Shown here: positions 25,819-40,387 of the stretch, piece by piece
How positions within the stretch are numbered: the first letter of the stretch is position 1
How the letters are laid out: every line of letters starts with the position of its first letter
NCBI GenBank assembly: GCA_027946365.1
Contig: JAPEUQ010000002.1
Span: forward strand, 2,604,001-2,668,000
Source of the DNA: Kalmusia sp. IMI 367209
Taxonomy: Eukaryota; Ascomycota; Dothideomycetes; Pleosporales; Didymosphaeriaceae
Length of the DNA stretch: 64,000 nucleotides
Reading direction: 5' to 3'
Notes under the pieces: generated by a model
Database searches by the model: none
What the model saw: only the letters and a program-made list of their open reading frames with translations
What the model was told of the DNA's origin: nothing
Translations under genes and position numbers: made by a program

Positions 25819-27251
25819 TCAACAAAATGCCTGGATGCCCGTGATTGCTCTACCGAGGATCAAAGCTGGTGATCGAGTTAGTACGCGCCCTGTATTGCAG
25901 CCACCAGAGACTTACAGTGGATGTCGCTCTGTCCTTCATACGTCTGAGTCACGAAGAGGTTCGCCACGTGCCTGCCAATCCCATATTCGTCGCTCACGGC
26001 ATTGCCACCGAACACCTCCTGCAGCCTGGGTGCAGAGTCAGCCAGTAAACGATTCGCAACAGAGTATGTAGACTTACGCTCGCGCGTTGACCAGGGCTCG
26101 GTCACAATTTTGGCGCTTGATCATAGAGATCATCTCGGGAGCAGCCTTACCTTCATCTTTCAACCGCCCCACCTGATAGGCTGCCAGAATACCATACGCG
26201 GCGTCTGTCGTTGCATCTGCGAGCTTTTTCTGCACGAGCTGGTACTTGGCAATTGGGTTGCCCTTGAATTGCTTCCGTTCCAACGCGTACTCTCGTGCTC
26301 TAGAAATGCAGTCCTCCAGAGCACCAATAGTCCCCCATGCAATGCCGTACCTTGCAGAATTCAAGCAGCTGAATGGGCCCCTCAAGCCTTCGACTTCAGG
26401 GAACATGTTCGCCTCGGGCACTGGGCATTCGTCCAGCTGTATCATGCCGGTAATAGAAGCCCTCAGTCCATTCTTGTTCTTAATCGGTGGTGTCTCTAGA
26501 GTACCTGGAGGGCACTGGTCGCGCTCGATGACGAAACCACGGATCTTCCCGGTGCTTTCCAGCTTCGCCCACACTAGAAGTACGTCGGCGATTGGCGAAT
26601 TCGTGATCCACGTCTTCGAGCCTGAGAGAACATAGTAGCCCTTCTTTGACGGATGAGGTTTCGCCACCGTCTCCATAGACCCGGGATCGGAGCCGTGATT
26701 AGGTTCTGTCAAGCCGAAGCATCCCAAAAGCTTGCCCTTGGCCATTTGTGGGAGGAGTCTCTCTTTGAGTTCTTCTGTTCCAAACTCTTCAATGCCACCC
26801 ATAGCAAGAGCGCTCTGTACCGAGTAGCCGGAGCGGTATCCTGAATCGACCCTCTCGACAGCTCGCGTGATCAATCCGGAAGCAACACTGCTAACTCCAG
26901 CACAGCCATAGCCTTCAATCGTTGCACCTAGCAGACCCAGCTCGCCCATTTCTGTAAGTATTTGCCTATCAAAGTCCTCTTTCCGATATGCATCTACGTA
27001 GCAAGATTAGCGATGCGTGACTTCATACGGTGACGCCATATACCTAATACTCTTGGTAGCATGCGTTCTTGACAATATGATTCTGCAGTCTCTGCGATGG
27101 CAAGCTCTTCCTCAGTATACAAGTTGTTGGCCCCAAGGGGATCCTTCCAATCGAATGACACGGGCGCATGCAGGTGTCGCTTCCCTGCGATTGCAGTCCG
27201 GCTTGTAGAGTTCAATTGCCTTGCGGCGTGTCGGCAAAGAGGTCTAAACAT
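25819..27251 (-). CDS. Glutaryl-CoA dehydrogenase, mitochondrial
   Basis: The four exons are 27044-27251, 26078-26993, 25916-26025 and 25819-25865 (426 aa). The last intron has a textbook TACTAAC branch site. The N-terminus ([18 protein letters not shown]) is a mitochondrial presequence. [48 protein letters not shown] and [18 protein letters not shown] are glutaryl-CoA dehydrogenase-type acyl-CoA dehydrogenase motifs. The Glu in TYEGQSDIH is the catalytic base position. The FAD enzyme converts glutaryl-CoA to crotonyl-CoA in lysine and tryptophan breakdown, passing electrons to ETF. The ORF is open upstream of 27251 but only with non-ATG codons, so that ATG is chosen. The gene is divergent from FEN1, 490 bp away. 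Confidence 0.92.
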
Positions 27252-27741
27252 ATTGTACAGTTGTGTCGAGAAGTTATTGCAAGGGAACAGGAACAAATTG
27301 ATATTTGAATTTACGGGAATAAATGGAAGGCGAGGTTGTAGTTCGCCCTACCCCACCATTAACCGTGGACCGCGGCTGTCCACACGCCCCTAACGCGTCC
27401 GAGGCAATGGTGGTACGTAGATCCTTGTGTTTGCAACATCTATTACGCTGTATAGGAAGTAGATTGTACATTTGGTGATAGACTTGCAAAGAAGATCGGG
27501 CCTGTCAAGGTCGTCAAGAGGGTTGCAGCCCTGTTCGAATTGACGCTGTATCGTACAGGCGCCAAGATATGTAGGGCTGAAAGTGGTCGGCGGATGATTT
27601 CGCGTCGCGCGTCTGGTTCGTGACGTCGACGCACCTGGCCCAGCCTTCGCTCACCACGACCACCACGACGCAACTGTAATTCTACGATCACACCGCTGAT
27701 TTGGATACTCCTTCCTTCAGTGGTGCGGAACAACAGTCACA
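27252..27741. promoter_or_regulatory. Divergent promoter, glutaryl-CoA dehydrogenase and FEN1
   Basis: 490 bp separate two divergent ATGs. An exact ACGCGT lies at 27393-27398; this is the MluI-box core bound by MBF in yeasts, which drives DNA-replication genes in G1/S. A TGACGTC core lies near 27621. Both are motif matches only; no spacing or conservation test was possible. Confidence 0.4.
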
Positions 27742-29024
27742 ATGGGTATCAAATCACTCTACCAGATCATCAGCGATAACGCGCCCGATGCCATCAAGAC
27801 GGGCGAAATCAAGAACCACTTCGGCCGTAAGGTCGCCATAGTAAGTTCATGGTCCGAAGCTCTAGGCGCATACAGGTCGCTAACATGTACAGGATGCGTC
27901 AATGAGCATCTACAGCTTCCTCATCGCCGTGCGCTCCGACGGCCAGCAACTCATGAACGAGTCCGGCGAAACGACATCACATCTCATGGGACTCTTCTAC
28001 CGCACACTCCGCATGGTCGACAATGGCATAAAACCACTCTACGTATTCGATGGCGCACCACCTAAACTCAAGTCCGGCGAGCTTGCGAAGCGATTCCAGC
28101 GCAAGAGCGAGGCGCAGGCCGCGGCCGAGGAAGCGAAGGAGACTGGTACCGCCGAGGATGTGGAGAAATTTGCGAGGAGGACGGTGAGGGTAACGAGGGA
28201 GCATAACCAGGAATGCCAGCGCCTGCTCAAGCTTATGGGGATCCCGTATATCGTGGCGCCGACTGAGGCCGAGGCTCAGTGCGCGGTGCTTGCGCGTGGT
28301 GGGAAAGTGTATGCGGCGGCAAGTGAGGACATGGATACGTTGACTTTCAACACGCCTATTCTGCTACGGCATCTTACCTTTAGCGAGCAGCGTAAGGAGC
28401 CGATCCTAGAGATCCATCTCGACAAAGTGCTGGAGGGACTGAACATGGAGCGAGAGCAGGTATGTCAAGACCAACATCAGTGAAAGTGCTCGCTAACTCC
28501 AGATATAGTTTGTCGACCTCTGCATTCTTCTCGGCTGCGATTACGTCGATCCCATCAAGGGCGTCGGCCCCTCCACCGCCCTCAAACTGATCCGCGACTT
28601 CGGCACCCTGGAGAAGGTAGTCGAGCACATGAAAGCTGGTACCAAGTACACCATTCCCGACGACTGGCCCTTCGCCGACGCTCGCCTCCTTTTCCTCGAA
28701 CCCGACGTGCGCGCCGCTGAAGAGCCCGAATGCGACTTCAAGTGGGAGGCTCCGGATGTAGAAGGCCTCGTCAAATTCTTGGTTGAGGAGAAGCACTTCA
28801 GCGAAGACCGCGTACGCAGTGGCGCATCGAAGCTGCAGAAAAACCTCAAATCGGCGCAGCAGTCACGGTTGGAAGGCTTTTTCAAGCCGGTCGAGAAGAC
28901 GGCGGAGGAGAGGGCGAGTCTGAAGCGAAAGGCGGAGCAGAAATTGGAGGAGAAGAAAAAGAAACAGAAGGCGGAGGCCAAAGAGAAGAAAGCAGCCAAG
29001 TCAAAGGCAAGAGGTGGTGCTTAG
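27742..29024 (+). CDS. fen1: Flap endonuclease 1 (FEN1/Rad27)
   Basis: The three exons are 27742-27840, 27893-28459 and 28509-29024 (393 aa, the family length). It starts [19 protein letters not shown]. The metal-binding acids are all visible: AIDASMS (interrupted by intron 1), [23 protein letters not shown] and [12 protein letters not shown]. Near the C-terminus, QSRLEGFF is a PCNA-interacting (PIP) box, followed by a Lys/Glu-rich tail acting as nuclear signal and DNA contact. The enzyme cuts 5' flaps during Okazaki-fragment processing and long-patch base excision repair in the nucleus. The second intron skips an in-frame TAG by using the acceptor at 28508. The gene shares a short divergent promoter with the dehydrogenase. 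Confidence 0.95.
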
Positions 29025-29766
29025 GCATGGTGGCGAGGAGCATATGGAATCTTGGGAGTAACTAAAAGGGTATGGACGGATTGATTTCAACATGAACATG
29101 CGTATGGATGGCGAGATGGCATTCTAGTGGCGTTTTGGGGCATCATGGACGTGGGAGGTCTTACCGTACGAATGTTTACGGAGTGTGATTTGCTATGGCT
29201 TTTTGGCTTGTCAAGATGCAGTTTTCATCTTCATGACCGCGGTACCGCGCCTACTGCGAGTATCGAAGGCACTCGCGACCGACAGTAGATTTCTGAAGAT
29301 ACCAATTTCACAAACGTTGATTCATATATCCATTTGTATTCGATCATGTCGTCACACTTTGGTTGCCCGTGTGTAATATGCTGCTATGGCGTGCAGAAGC
29401 CTGGTCAGACTAGGAGCATTTTCTAGTACAACCAAGTAATCAAAACGGCTGCGTGGGACATCAGTACATATAAATCAAAAATTGTAAGATTTTTAGTAGA
29501 TGAAAGAGTTGGTGTAGGTTGTGAGATTTGTATATTTGTATTATGTGCAGAGCCATAGCTCATGGTAGTCGTCGTATTAACTTTGATCATCATCATGATC
29601 ATGACATATTCTCCGAAGAGTTCCTCTATTCAAAACAAAGCCAACCCATGCCTATTCCAATCGGAAAGGAATCCAGAAACGCCGGCGCTGATGCTACTAC
29701 AAGATGAAAGGGTGGAAAAAACGCAGCCACAGCCGCAACAGAAGAAGTTCCGATCCGAACGTTTAT
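29025..29766. other. Intergenic, convergent 3' ends
   Basis: AT-rich spacer between FEN1 (+) and the GH16 gene (-). A short ATGATC/CATGAT-rich stretch at about 29586-29606 is imperfectly self-complementary. No supported ORF. Confidence 0.45.
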
Positions 29767-31233
29767 TTACAGGAGAACGGAAACGACGCCGATGAATGCC
29801 GCTAAGAGTACAGCTAGGAAAGGGCTGACCGGCAACCGGAGCGCATCCGAAGCAGACGGAACTGGAGGGACGCCGCTGGATTCGACCGCGTTGTTCGCTA
29901 GTACTTTGGTGCTCGTACTCGCCGTGGGAGCAGATGGCGCAGATGTGATGAGGAAGCCCTTTGAGTCGAACGACTTGGGCTCGGAGGAAGTACCAGCTGG
30001 AGCTGTATATACGGTGCTGAATCCCTGTTCAGTGGGGGTGGTGATTTGCTCAGAGTCTCCAGACGAAGCCGATGGCGAAGCTTGCGAAGACGGCGTAGAT
30101 GAAGCGGCTCGGGATGTCGACTGCGCATAGAGTTAGTAAGAGTGTATCCGAAGGGAGGGAAGGGGTAAAAAAAGGTGCTTACTGACAGGAGCTAGGCTTG
30201 GAGGAACGACTTTGCCAGAGTCTGAAACAGACCACCCACTCGGTAGCCCAGGGTAGTTTCCGTAGGTTGTTGTGGCAACGGTTGCCACAGTGGTGTCAGG
30301 AACCCATGGGTAGACGCTCGGTCGAGTGTAGTCAGATGACGTGTGGGGAGTGAATGGTAGAGGGGCACCGCTTGCTGCAGAAGTAATGCCAGGAGCATCT
30401 TCCTCTACGGGCGTGCCACCAGAGTTGATCTTTCCGCCCTCGGACTTGATTGACCCCCACGTTCCACTCGTGTCGCCATAGACGTACTGAGTACCCGTTG
30501 AATAATCCTGAACCTTCAGGCTCTTGACTTTCATGCTGTAAGGTCCCTTGGTGTAGTCGGTCAGACCACCAGCCCATTCGATGGTGCCTTCCGAGTTGCT
30601 AGGATCGCCACCAGCCCAAGCACCAATCTTAATGGCCATCGGAGTCTGGGGATATTGTCCGTTGGCGTTGGCAGGGACCAAGGTGCGGACCGTCTGCCCA
30701 TTGATTTGCCAAGCGATCTGTTCCGAGGTCCAGATAATCGAGTACTTCTGGAATCCGTCGTGGTTACCGGGATTTGCATGGAATGCCCCTCGGTCGTGGG
30801 TTTCTGTGTTTCCCTTGCCAAAATAGTTGGACTGGACCTGGGCGTTGTCTCCGCCGAGCCATTCCCAGTCAATTTCATCTAGACAGTCGGATTGCAGGAA
30901 GAAGCTACTGACAATGCCTTGGCCGGGAGCTGCTTGGAGCTCGACGTCGACTTGGCCAAACATAATGTACCACTTGGAAGTGATCTTCGGATTGTCGCCC
31001 TGCTTGGCAACGGTGAAGGATGCGCCATCTGAGCCATAGGTGGGGCTGCCTTCGGTTGTGAAGCTGTCAGACGCAGAGCTGAAATCGATGTTGACGGTTT
31101 TGCCCAATGCGGAATCAGGCGGACAAGATGTGCTCGTGGTAGGGTTGCAGTTGGTATATGTCTGCGCAGTTGCTGGACCAGAGAGGAGGAGGATGGATGC
31201 GCAAGCTGCGACGGCTCTTAGAGTGGAACGCAT
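29767..31233 (-). CDS. Crh-type GH16 cell-wall transglycosylase, GPI-anchored
   Basis: There are two exons, 30187-31233 and 29767-30120 (466 aa). A cleavable signal peptide ends near residue 24 (ILLLSGPATAQ). The GH16 catalytic motif DEIDWE is at residues 119-124, with LQSDCLDEIDWEWLGGD as context. The C-terminal part is Ser/Thr/Pro-rich and ends in a hydrophobic GPI-type tail (LAVLLAAFIGVVSVLL). Crh enzymes link chitin to beta-1,6/1,3-glucan in the wall. The junction is odd: the canonical GTAAGC donor leaves the downstream frame wrong, while GTCAGT four bases earlier, after GCTCCT, keeps the long Ser-rich and GPI frame. GTCAGT is also used in the 6PGDH gene of this window. I chose the ATG at 31233 because it gives the signal peptide directly; the frame stays open upstream. 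Confidence 0.87.
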
Positions 31234-32143
31234 GGTGAGTGTGTTCGTGCGGTAACGAGGGGTGTGGCGAGGAGGTTGTTGAGGAGAGGAGTGTCGGCAC
31301 GCGCCGGAGGTGGATAAGGGCTTGGTACCAGTGGTAGCGATGGTAACAGGTCCGGGTTGTTGGGTTGAGAGTCGAGATGGAAGCAATGGAGGTAAGTGTA
31401 TGTGTGTGTGAGTGGTGAAGAGGTCGGGTGGATTGGGATGCAAGGTCAGTGGACTTGGGTTCGATTATGTTTAAAAAGCCAGCGCCAGCCATCCCATTAG
31501 CCGCGTCTACGTATACGGTGGTATCTGCTCACGCTGGCGTGCATGCACGACGCTCAGGGTTGGGTGAGAAAGGCGAGGTTGGCGAAGCTAGACCGCGCGG
31601 GGGGCTGGGCCCCAGCCACACAGCCCCATCACGAGACGGACGTCATGACAAACAATGGAAGACCGGCGTAAACGATACAACGGAATCGTTAGAGCAATCG
31701 ATAGAGAGGATCGAGTGGCCGGGCGCGCCGGAGTCGTCGATTGCGCAGCCAATATATATCCTCGGGGCCAAGACGAGGAAGGCGCGATGATGTGCATGCC
31801 AGATGCAGGGCAAGTGCCACGGCAGGTGCACGGCCACCGCTAACCACCACTAGCGCTGGCGGCGCCACCGACCGAGTCCCCGCAACACCAAAATCCATAA
31901 GCACGCCCACCACGGGTCAAGCGATCACGAGAGTCTATCTTTAGACGAGGGTGCTGCTCTGCGATTCGCTCCTTGTGTGGATTTGTCTGCAGCGTACTCT
32001 GGACCCTGCATTCCGTTATTGTTTGCGCAGAGTTTGCTCTGTCCCTTCGGGCGCATTGAGTCACACGCCCTGTGCAAGACAGGAAGGTCTCTTCATCACG
32101 TCTCACCACGCAACAAAACATCCTACCCCCAGGATACCACGCA
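31234..32143. other. Divergent promoter region, GH16 and proA genes
   Basis: About 0.9 kb lies between divergent start codons. A TGAGTCA site close to the right end is listed separately. No ORF here is supported. Confidence 0.5.
32057..32063. promoter_or_regulatory. TGAGTCA, consensus Gcn4/CPC1 site
   Basis: This is an exact TGAGTCA, the palindromic core bound by Gcn4/CPC1/CpcA bZIP activators. It lies 81 bp upstream of the start codon of the proline-pathway gene. Cross-pathway control of amino acid genes through this site is established in ascomycetes, so its position is sensible. The motif is short enough to occur by chance. Confidence 0.55.
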
Positions 32144-33676
32144 ATGTCTCTCACAAACGCAACGCCGCTTGAGGTTGCAAAAGCGGCCCGGGTCGGCTCA
32201 CGCAGGCTTGCAGTGCTGTCGACCGAGGAGCGCAATGCCGCACTAACTGCGATCCACAGCGCATTAGCGAACGGAAAAGATGAGGTCCTTGCAGCCAATA
32301 GACAGGATCTGGAAGATGCGAACAAGGCTGCCGCTGGTGGTACACTAAGCCAGAGCCTGGTCAAGAGACTAGATCTAGGAAAGAAGGGAAAATATGAGGA
32401 TATGCTGCAGGGTATCCTGGATGTAAGGGACCTCGAAGATCCGAGTATGTACGCCCTGTCATATCAATTGCCTCTTTCAAGCTGCCGAATTCTACTCCCT
32501 ATTCTGCATGATACTATGTATGGACTTGTTAGCTAATACATCCAAGCCAATAAAACTACAGCCCGGACACTCCTGGACGACAATCTGGTCCTCTCCAGAG
32601 TGACTTGTCCCATCGGCGTGCTCCTCATCATCTTTGAAGCCCGTCCTGAAGTCATTGCAAATATCTCTGCACTCGCTATCAAATCCGGCAATGCAGCAAT
32701 CCTCAAGGGAGGCAGAGAATCATCACACAGCTTCGCCGCAATCGCCTCTATCATCTCGCGAGCATTGGCCACTACTGCCGTCCCTTCAGACTGCCTCCAG
32801 CTTGTCCAGACGCACGATGTGATTGCTGACCTCTTGAAATTGGATACCTACATCGACCTATGCATCCCCAGAGGCGGCAACAAGCTAGTACGATATGTAA
32901 AAGACTCCACTTCCATCCCTGTACTTGGCCACGCAGACGGCATATGCGCCACCTACCTCTGCGCAGACTATCCCGCCGAGAAAGCCACCAAAATCATCGT
33001 CGACGCCAAAGTATCGTACCCAGCAGGATGCAACGCCCTCGAGCAACTCCTCGTCCACGAGGACGCACTCACAACGACGCTCCCAGCAGTCGCAGAAGCC
33101 CTCCTACAAAAAGGCGTTTCCCTCCGCTGCGACGCTGCCTCGCTGGCCGCACTAAAAAGCAAGCTCGACGCCCATTCTGCTGCCCTCCTCCAGCAAGCCA
33201 CAGACGCCGACTACGACACCGAGTTCCTCGACCTCATCATCGCTATCAAAACCGTCCCCGACGTCTCGGCAGCAATATCACACATCAACGCGCACTCTTC
33301 GCACCACACCGACGCCATCCTCACCCTCGACGCTGCAACCGCCCACGCCTTCCTCGCAGCCATAGACTCCTCGTCAGTGTACTGGAACACATCTACCCGC
33401 ATGGCGGACGGCCAGCGCTACGGCTTTGGCACCGAGGTTGGCATCTCGACGAACAAGATCCATAGTCGTGGTCCAGTAGGCCTGGACGGGTTGTGCATCT
33501 ACAAGTGGACCATCGTCGGGGACGCACAAGTCAGCGCCGAGTACGGGGCTGGTGGGAAGGCGTGGAAACATGAGAAGCTTGCTGTGGGTGATGAGGAGGG
33601 CGTAGCGAGAAACGAGGAGGAGAGAGAGCTGCTGAGGAGGTTCAGGGCAGGGAAGGCCGGTGTGAATGGTTTGTGA
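32144..33676 (+). CDS. pro2: Gamma-glutamyl phosphate reductase (proline synthesis)
   Basis: The two exons are 32144-32444 and 32562-33676 (471 aa), with a 117-nt intron. It is an aldehyde-dehydrogenase-fold enzyme of the ProA/Pro2 family, with TCPIGVLLIIFEARPEV, AILKGGRESSHS, LCIPRGGNKLVRY and the catalytic Cys in SYPAGCNALEQLLVHED (near residue 256). GPVGLDGLCIYKW lies near the C-terminus. It reduces glutamyl-5-phosphate to glutamate semialdehyde with NADPH in the cytosol. The start at 32144 is the first ATG that aligns with family N-termini (MSLTNATPLEVAKAAR). The TGAGTCA site upstream suggests Gcn4/CPC1-type regulation. Confidence 0.93.
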
Positions 33677-34336
33677 GCATAGGCGGCTGCGGGAACGGAA
33701 GGAAACGCAAAAGCATAATTGGAAGCATTTGGGAGGCCCATGTCTGCAAGTAGCATAGATCAAAAAGTCTTCGAATCTATTACCGAATCGGCGTAGGCAA
33801 AGCCCTCGCTCTTCGACCTTTACGTCTATTGTTGAGATGTTCTGATCCGCGCATCAATTTTGCATGAGGTGGCACTGTACGCCAGGAACCCACAGAGCCA
33901 AATCTACATGTTGTTCGATGCATATCCGAGAACCGTGCCGATGGAAATTTGTGATTGCCTCACTACATGACACGGTACCATGTGACGAACGGCAAAGTCT
34001 GATATGTGACTAGCTTGTAGTACACGTATTCCCTCATAGGCAATCAATGACGGCAAATCTAATCTATTTTCTACGGCTATCATGCCATCTAGCACCGGAA
34101 CTATGGTTGCAGATGTTGCAGATGTTGCGAGTACAGTTGTAGCTTCATGACACCAATACATCTACTCCGAACGCTATTCTTTCCTGGTATCCCAAAGCAT
34201 CATGTCGTTCATATCCCTAATTTCGTTCATCCATGCTCTAACGTTGTAATACAGCTACGCGTACGTGGTTCGAGTCCCCGTTTGATCCCGAACTTTTGGC
34301 GTTGTGCTGCATGTGCATCCACGGCTCCGTGTCAGA
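33677..34336. other. Intergenic, convergent 3' ends
   Basis: Spacer between proA/pro2 (+) and the mutase (-). A tRNA B-box-like motif at about 34265-34280 has no matching acceptor stem and was rejected. Nothing else supported. Confidence 0.5.
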
Positions 34337-37519
<3,183 letters not shown>

Positions 37520-38931
37520 ATGTCAGACGAAAAGATCCGCTCGTCCATCGACGCTGCTCGCGACCCCGCCCAGCTAGTGTTGCCTACGGTCAATCCAAAT
37601 CTCGAAAAACGCTTAGAAGCAGAATCCGCGTCCTTCCATCCTGCAGTATACATCTCCACGTGGATTGCGCTCAGTTCGAGTGTCATCATCTTCAACAAGT
37701 ACATTCTAGACACGGCCAAGTTCCGTAAGTGGCAGCAAGCAATGGTACGATTCAACTGCTAACGACAACGATACAGACTTCCGTATGCTCTGACACCTTC
37801 CCTCGCACCCACACGCTCAAAGACTAATTGGTCGCAGCTATTTTCCTAACAACATGGCATCTCGTTTTTGCAACGGTCATGACGCAGCTCCTCGCCCGCT
37901 TCACTACCATTCTCGACTCGCGGAAAAAGGTGCCCATGACCGGCCGCGTATACCTCCGCGCAATCGTTCCCATTGGCATATTCTTCAGTTTGAGCTTGAT
38001 CTGCGGCAATAAGGCATACCTGTACCTGAGTGTTGCTTTTATTCAGATGCTTAAGGTATGTGAGATACGCGGCGGAGATGGAGGCAGGCATTGACACGCT
38101 GCAGGCCACGACCCCTGTCGCCGTCCTCATCACCACTTGGACCCTTGGACTCCACCCTCCGAACATGAAGACACTCGGCAACGTGTCTTTCATTGTGCTT
38201 GGTGTCATTATTGCCTCTATCGGCGAGATCAAGTTTGTCATGGTTGGCTTCCTCTTCCAGGTCGGCGGAATCATCTTTGAGGCCATTCGACTGTCCATGG
38301 TCGAGCGTCTACTCAGTTCCGCTGAGTTCAAGATGGACCCCCTTGTTTCGCTGTACTACTACGCTCCGGCTTGCGCAATCATGAATGGCATGGTCTGCCT
38401 GTTCACTGAGCTGCCGATCTTGACCATGGATGACATTAATCGCGTTGGAGGCTTCACGCTAGTTGCCAACGCTTCTATTGCTTTCATGCTCAACGTTTCA
38501 GTCGTGTTCCTAGTATGTGGGCCCCTCTGCGAAAACGAACACCCGCTAACAATGACAAGGTTGGCAAGACTTCGTCACTCGTCCTCACCCTATCTGGCGT
38601 GCTCAAGGATATCCTGCTCGTCTTTGCATCTATCATGTTATTCCGCGACCCTGTCAGCCTGCTCCAGGCTTTCGGGTACAGCATCGCTCTGAGTGGTCTC
38701 GTCTACTACAAGCTAGGTGGTCAGAAGATGAAGGAATACCTTACCCAGGGCTCCATAGCTTGGGGAGAGCTTGGACAGACCCGTCCCATTCTTCGCAAGC
38801 TGATGATTTTCAGTGCTGTCATCATTTCATTTTTCCTTCTCCTTGGGGGTCTCGGACCAAGATACGCTCCGGAGTCTACCGACAAACTTTACAACGGCAT
38901 TGGCAACATGATCGAGCACAAGCAATATTGA
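37520..38931 (+). CDS. TPT/SLC35-type membrane transporter with a 6-nt exon
   Basis: The exons are 37520-37724, 37777-37782 (6 nt), 37838-38055, 38105-38512 and 38560-38931; introns are 52, 55, 49 and 47 nt (402 aa). It is a multi-pass (about ten segments) drug/metabolite-transporter protein of the triose-phosphate-transporter family: [48 protein letters not shown] and [19 protein letters not shown]. Such proteins exchange nucleotide sugars or phosphorylated metabolites in Golgi or ER membranes; the substrate is not predictable here. The 6-nt exon gives KFHFPIFLT, matching the two residues that relatives have between F and PI. Skipping it also keeps frame, giving KFPIFLT. Start 37520 follows a short leader; upstream in-frame codons are non-ATG. 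Confidence 0.87.
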
Positions 38932-39558
38932 ACGCTTCGATAGCTTCGACCATCCCACAATAGCCAGAGCCGAGGATGGCTGCCAGACGATTGCTCCTAT
39001 ACCCGTGTTGGGGCGTTTGGGATACCTTCTACCCTGTCTTCGTATCCTCATTTGATGGGACTGGCGACAATGGATTCATATGTTATTAGGTGTTGCAAGC
39101 ATAGACGCATGGGTTTCTTCTCTGCCCTATCGGCCATCTGAGAAGGCCGCGACCCAGTACTTTTCTTCACTGGATCGTCTCGGCAGACGGTCATAGCATT
39201 GTAGTCGTTTCGAGACACTTCATGGGGGCCATGACGGATGAAAACTACACGGTGTGTTATAGATAGAGCTCGCAGCATCTGGATGAACTGCGTTGTATAT
39301 GTATTAGCTAAATAATGGTAATAATCCGTTGCAAATCATCGATAATGTAATGTTCGCTTTCGTGCATTTTGTTTTGAAAGGTTCGCTAGACCTTAGGCGA
39401 TGGCTGCCTTTTTTGATATTTCTGCCGAAGGCGGTGTGGAGACGCCAAGCCGCTAAGCATTTCGCGCCCACACGATACTGTGGAATATTCACCTGCTGCA
39501 ACTTCGACAGTACTAACCCAACAGCTCAACACCACCACACCTTCAGTGTTCAGTCAAA
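38932..39558. other. Intergenic, tandem genes
   Basis: This contains the 3' region of the transporter gene and the promoter of the ribosomal protein gene. No supported ORF. Confidence 0.5.
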
Positions 39559-40387
39559 ATGGGCATTGACCTCGACCGCCATCATGTTCGAGACGGGCAC
39601 CGCAGTATGTGTTCTTCCCCGTCGAGTCGGTGCAGCAATGCACCGGCGAGCCGCTGTCCTCAGGACGCAACATGATCGAGAGCTTGCGAGTTGACGAGTG
39701 TACAGAGGTGCCCAAGTCCGACAACCCCTACGTAAAGTTGTTGGTGCGCCTTTACAAGTTCCTGTCCCGTAAGTCAATATTGATCGATTCACAATTGTTA
39801 GTTGCTAATAGCTGGCTAGGCCGAACCGATGCGCCCTTCAACAAGGTTGTTCTACGACGCCTCATGATGTCCAAGATCAACCGCCCGCGTAAGACGATCG
39901 CCATGGCACTTTTGGAACCATAGATAAACTAACCGTCGAACAGCGGTCAGCCTGTCCAAGATCGTTGCGACCGCCGCCAACAAGCAATCCGGAAAGACGC
40001 ACGAGGGCAAGACCATTGTCATCATTGGCACTGTCACCGATGACAACCGCCTGTTGGAGCTCCCCAAGCTCTCCGTCGCCGCCCTCCGTGTCACCGCGTC
40101 GGCCCGTGCCCGTATCGAGAAGGCCGGTGGTGAGATCCTCACCATCGACGAGGTCGCCACCCGATTCCCGACCGGTGCCAACACCCTTCTCCTCCGTGGT
40201 CCCAAGAACTCCCGCGAGGCAGTCAAGCATTTCGGTTTCGGTCCCCACAAGAACAAGGTAAGTAGCAGCAGACAGATGATTCGCTGCATGAGAACTAACA
40301 CAAGGTTAGAAACCCTATGTTCAGAGCAAGGGACGCAAGTTCGAGCGTGCTCGTGGCCGCAGGAGGTCGCGTGGTTTCAAGGTGTAA
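39559..40387 (+). CDS. rpl18: 60S ribosomal protein L18 (eL18)
   Basis: The five exons are 39559-39604, 39706-39768, 39820-39888, 39944-40257 and 40310-40387 (189 aa; family about 186-188). It starts [16 protein letters not shown], continues [19 protein letters not shown], then [19 protein letters not shown], and ends [19 protein letters not shown]. It is a cytosolic large-subunit ribosomal protein. Many introns near the 5' end are typical of filamentous-fungal ribosomal genes. All splice phases close. The second exon is 63 nt. Confidence 0.95.

Noticed and set aside
32860..33465. 201-codon Arg/His-rich ORF on the plus strand
   Set aside because: Out-of-frame shadow of the gamma-glutamyl phosphate reductase gene.
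34265..34280. Possible tRNA, B-box-like GGTTCGAGTCC
   Set aside because: The T-stem has one mismatch and the following seven bases find no complementary acceptor half within a tRNA-sized distance; no A-box found.
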